Assembly (NCBI GenBank): GCA_945906015.1
Contig: CAMDQV010000104.1
Location: forward strand, 1-7,136
Direction of reading: 5' to 3'
DNA length: 7,136 nucleotides
Source of the DNA: Pedobacter schmidteae
Lineage (GTDB): Bacteria > Bacteroidota > Bacteroidia > Sphingobacteriales > Sphingobacteriaceae
The notes under the pieces are model-generated. The model saw nothing but the letters and a program-made list of their open reading frames with translations. It was not told where the DNA came from and did no database searches. Positions within the stretch are counted from its first letter, which is position 1. Each line of letters begins with the position of its first letter. The translations under genes were made by a program, and so were the position numbers. Positions 6,140 to 7,136 of the stretch are shown piece after piece.

Positions 6140-7136
6140 ATTCAAAAATTGTCTGCTCTTCTATGCTCCTCATAGTATGGGCCTTAATATGTGTTTCATC
6201 AGTCCTATATGCTCAGAATTATGATATAATTCTCAAGGGCGGCCATCTGATCGATCCCAAGAACAAAATCAATGAAAAAATGGATGTCGCCATTAGTCAG
6301 GGCAAAATAATTCGTGTTGCATCAAATATTCCACCTACTTATGCAAAAAAGGTGATTGATGTAAGTGGTTTATATGTTGCACCTGGGCTTATAGATATTC
6401 ACGTGCATGTATTTGCTGGGACAAACAAAGAGCAACTCACTATGGATGGTCCGAATTCTCTTCCTCCAGATGGCTTTACATTGAAAAATGGAGTGACCAC
6501 TGTGGTAGATGCAGGAAGTTCTGGCTGGAGGTCATTCCCTTTGTTTAAAAAGAATATTATTGATCAGTCGATAACGCGGGTTCTCGCCTTTTTGAATATA
6601 GTAGGCGATGGAATGGGTCTTAATGAACAAGATTCAACCGACATGAGCCCAACAATGGCAGCCCGCTTTGCTGAATATTATAAAGATGATATTGTAGGAT
6701 TTAAGGTTGCTCATTACAATGGATTGCAGTCCATTCCGGTTGATAGTGCGGTTATGGCCGGTAAGCTTTCAAACAGGCCTGTAATGATTGATTGGAGAGG
6801 TTTGCCGCCATCAAATTCACTTGAGAATCTTTTGATGAAACACCTGCGTCCGGGCGATATTTTAACCCATATGTATCATGCGGGAAAGCGGTCGCCATCC
6901 TCACCGTTTTATAAGGAAGCTTTGGTTGATCAAAATGGGAAGGTTAAACAATATGTTTTCGATGCACAGAACAGGGGAGTGATTTTCGATTTAGGTCATG
7001 GCGGTAACGGCTTTGTATACTCTCAGGCAATGCCTGCTTTTAAACAGGGTCTTTATCCAAATTCTATCAGTTCAGATTTACATTCAGGGAATATGAATGC
7101 AGGTATGAAAGATATGAACAATATTATGTCTAAATT
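6136..7136 (+). CDS. Second intact COG3964 exported amidohydrolase (3' end outside window)
   Basis: The ATG at 6136 overlaps the RidA stop codon (ATGA, 4 bp), implying translational coupling, and the frame stays open for 333 full codons to the window edge, with about 90 residues missing. A Sec signal peptide (about 1-26) ends LYA|QN. The metal-site residues are complete as far as the family pattern can be followed: His89 and His91 (DIHVHVF), Lys190 and His193 (GFKVAH), His245 and His248 (THMYH), His288 (DLGHGG) and Asp314 (SISSD). Numbering matches the amidohydrolase at 2537 almost exactly, and the two are roughly 70% identical by eye, so they are recent paralogues. They differ most in the leader, in the stretch after GDGMG (residues 162-177) and in the loop after the second THxxH histidine (250-258), which may tune substrate choice. 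It should act in the periplasm on an acylated substrate related to that of its sister. Confidence 0.9.
   Translation, partial: MNSKIVCSSMLLIVWALICVSSVLYAQNYDIILKGGHLIDPKNKINEKMDVAISQGKIIRVASNIPPTYAKKVIDVSGLYVAPGLIDIHVHVFAGTNKEQLTMDGPNSLPPDGFTLKNGVTTVVDAGSSGWRSFPLFKKNIIDQSITRVLAFLNIVGDGMGLNEQDSTDMSPTMAARFAEYYKDDIVGFKVAHYNGLQSIPVDSAVMAGKLSNRPVMIDWRGLPPSNSLENLLMKHLRPGDILTHMYHAGKRSPSSPFYKEALVDQNGKVKQYVFDAQNRGVIFDLGHGGNGFVYSQAMPAFKQGLYPNSISSDLHSGNMNAGMKDMNNIMSK

Noticed and set aside
1..7136. tRNA, rRNA, CRISPR array, insertion sequence, integrase or attachment site
   Set aside because: No repeat-spacer pattern, terminal inverted repeats, transposase motifs or tRNA-like folding were seen on either strand by reading.

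Overview
The window looks like a chromosomal stretch of a Bacteroidota (Bacteroidetes) bacterium, possibly of the Sphingobacteriales/Cytophagales kind; the genus cannot be fixed from sequence alone. The evidence is AT-rich, A-rich leaders with almost no Shine-Dalgarno motifs, a SusD-like protein tail at the left edge, and three Sec signal peptides that would all be cut just before a glutamine (VSA|QQ, ASA|QE, LYA|QN), the 'Q-rule' pattern described for Bacteroidetes.

All genes lie on the + strand and read as one probable operon. Positions 2-97 hold the last 31 codons of an upstream gene, probably SusD/RagB-like. After a 121-bp AT-rich leader come: (1) a Tat-exported PIG-L-family deacetylase (219-1253); (2) a divergent exported amidohydrolase (1263-2504) whose metal-binding HxH motif has become HSR; (3) an intact exported amidohydrolase of the COG3964 type (2537-3814); (4) a SelA-like, D-glucosaminate ammonia-lyase-like PLP enzyme with a Tat-type leader and an extra C-terminal beta-rich domain (3884-5536); (5) a Tat-leader RidA-family protein (5678-6139); (6) a second intact COG3964 amidohydrolase that overlaps gene 5 by 4 bp and runs off the right edge (6136-7136, no stop in the window). 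Gaps between genes are 9, 32, 69, 141 and -4 bp. The 69-bp gap contains a small imperfect hairpin, and the 141-bp gap a possible internal promoter.

The genes fit a periplasmic degradation pathway. Hydrolases of the PIG-L and amidohydrolase types would remove acyl groups from an N-acylated (or ester-linked) compound taken up through a SusCD-like porter. The PLP enzyme would eliminate ammonia from the freed 2-amino acid or amino-sugar acid, and RidA would hydrolyse the resulting enamine/imine to a keto acid. An N-acetylated 2-amino sugar acid such as N-acetylglucosaminate is an attractive but unproven substrate. The unusual points are that the whole set, including the PLP enzyme and RidA, carries export signals, that three amidohydrolase paralogues sit in one operon, and that one of them has lost a canonical metal ligand.
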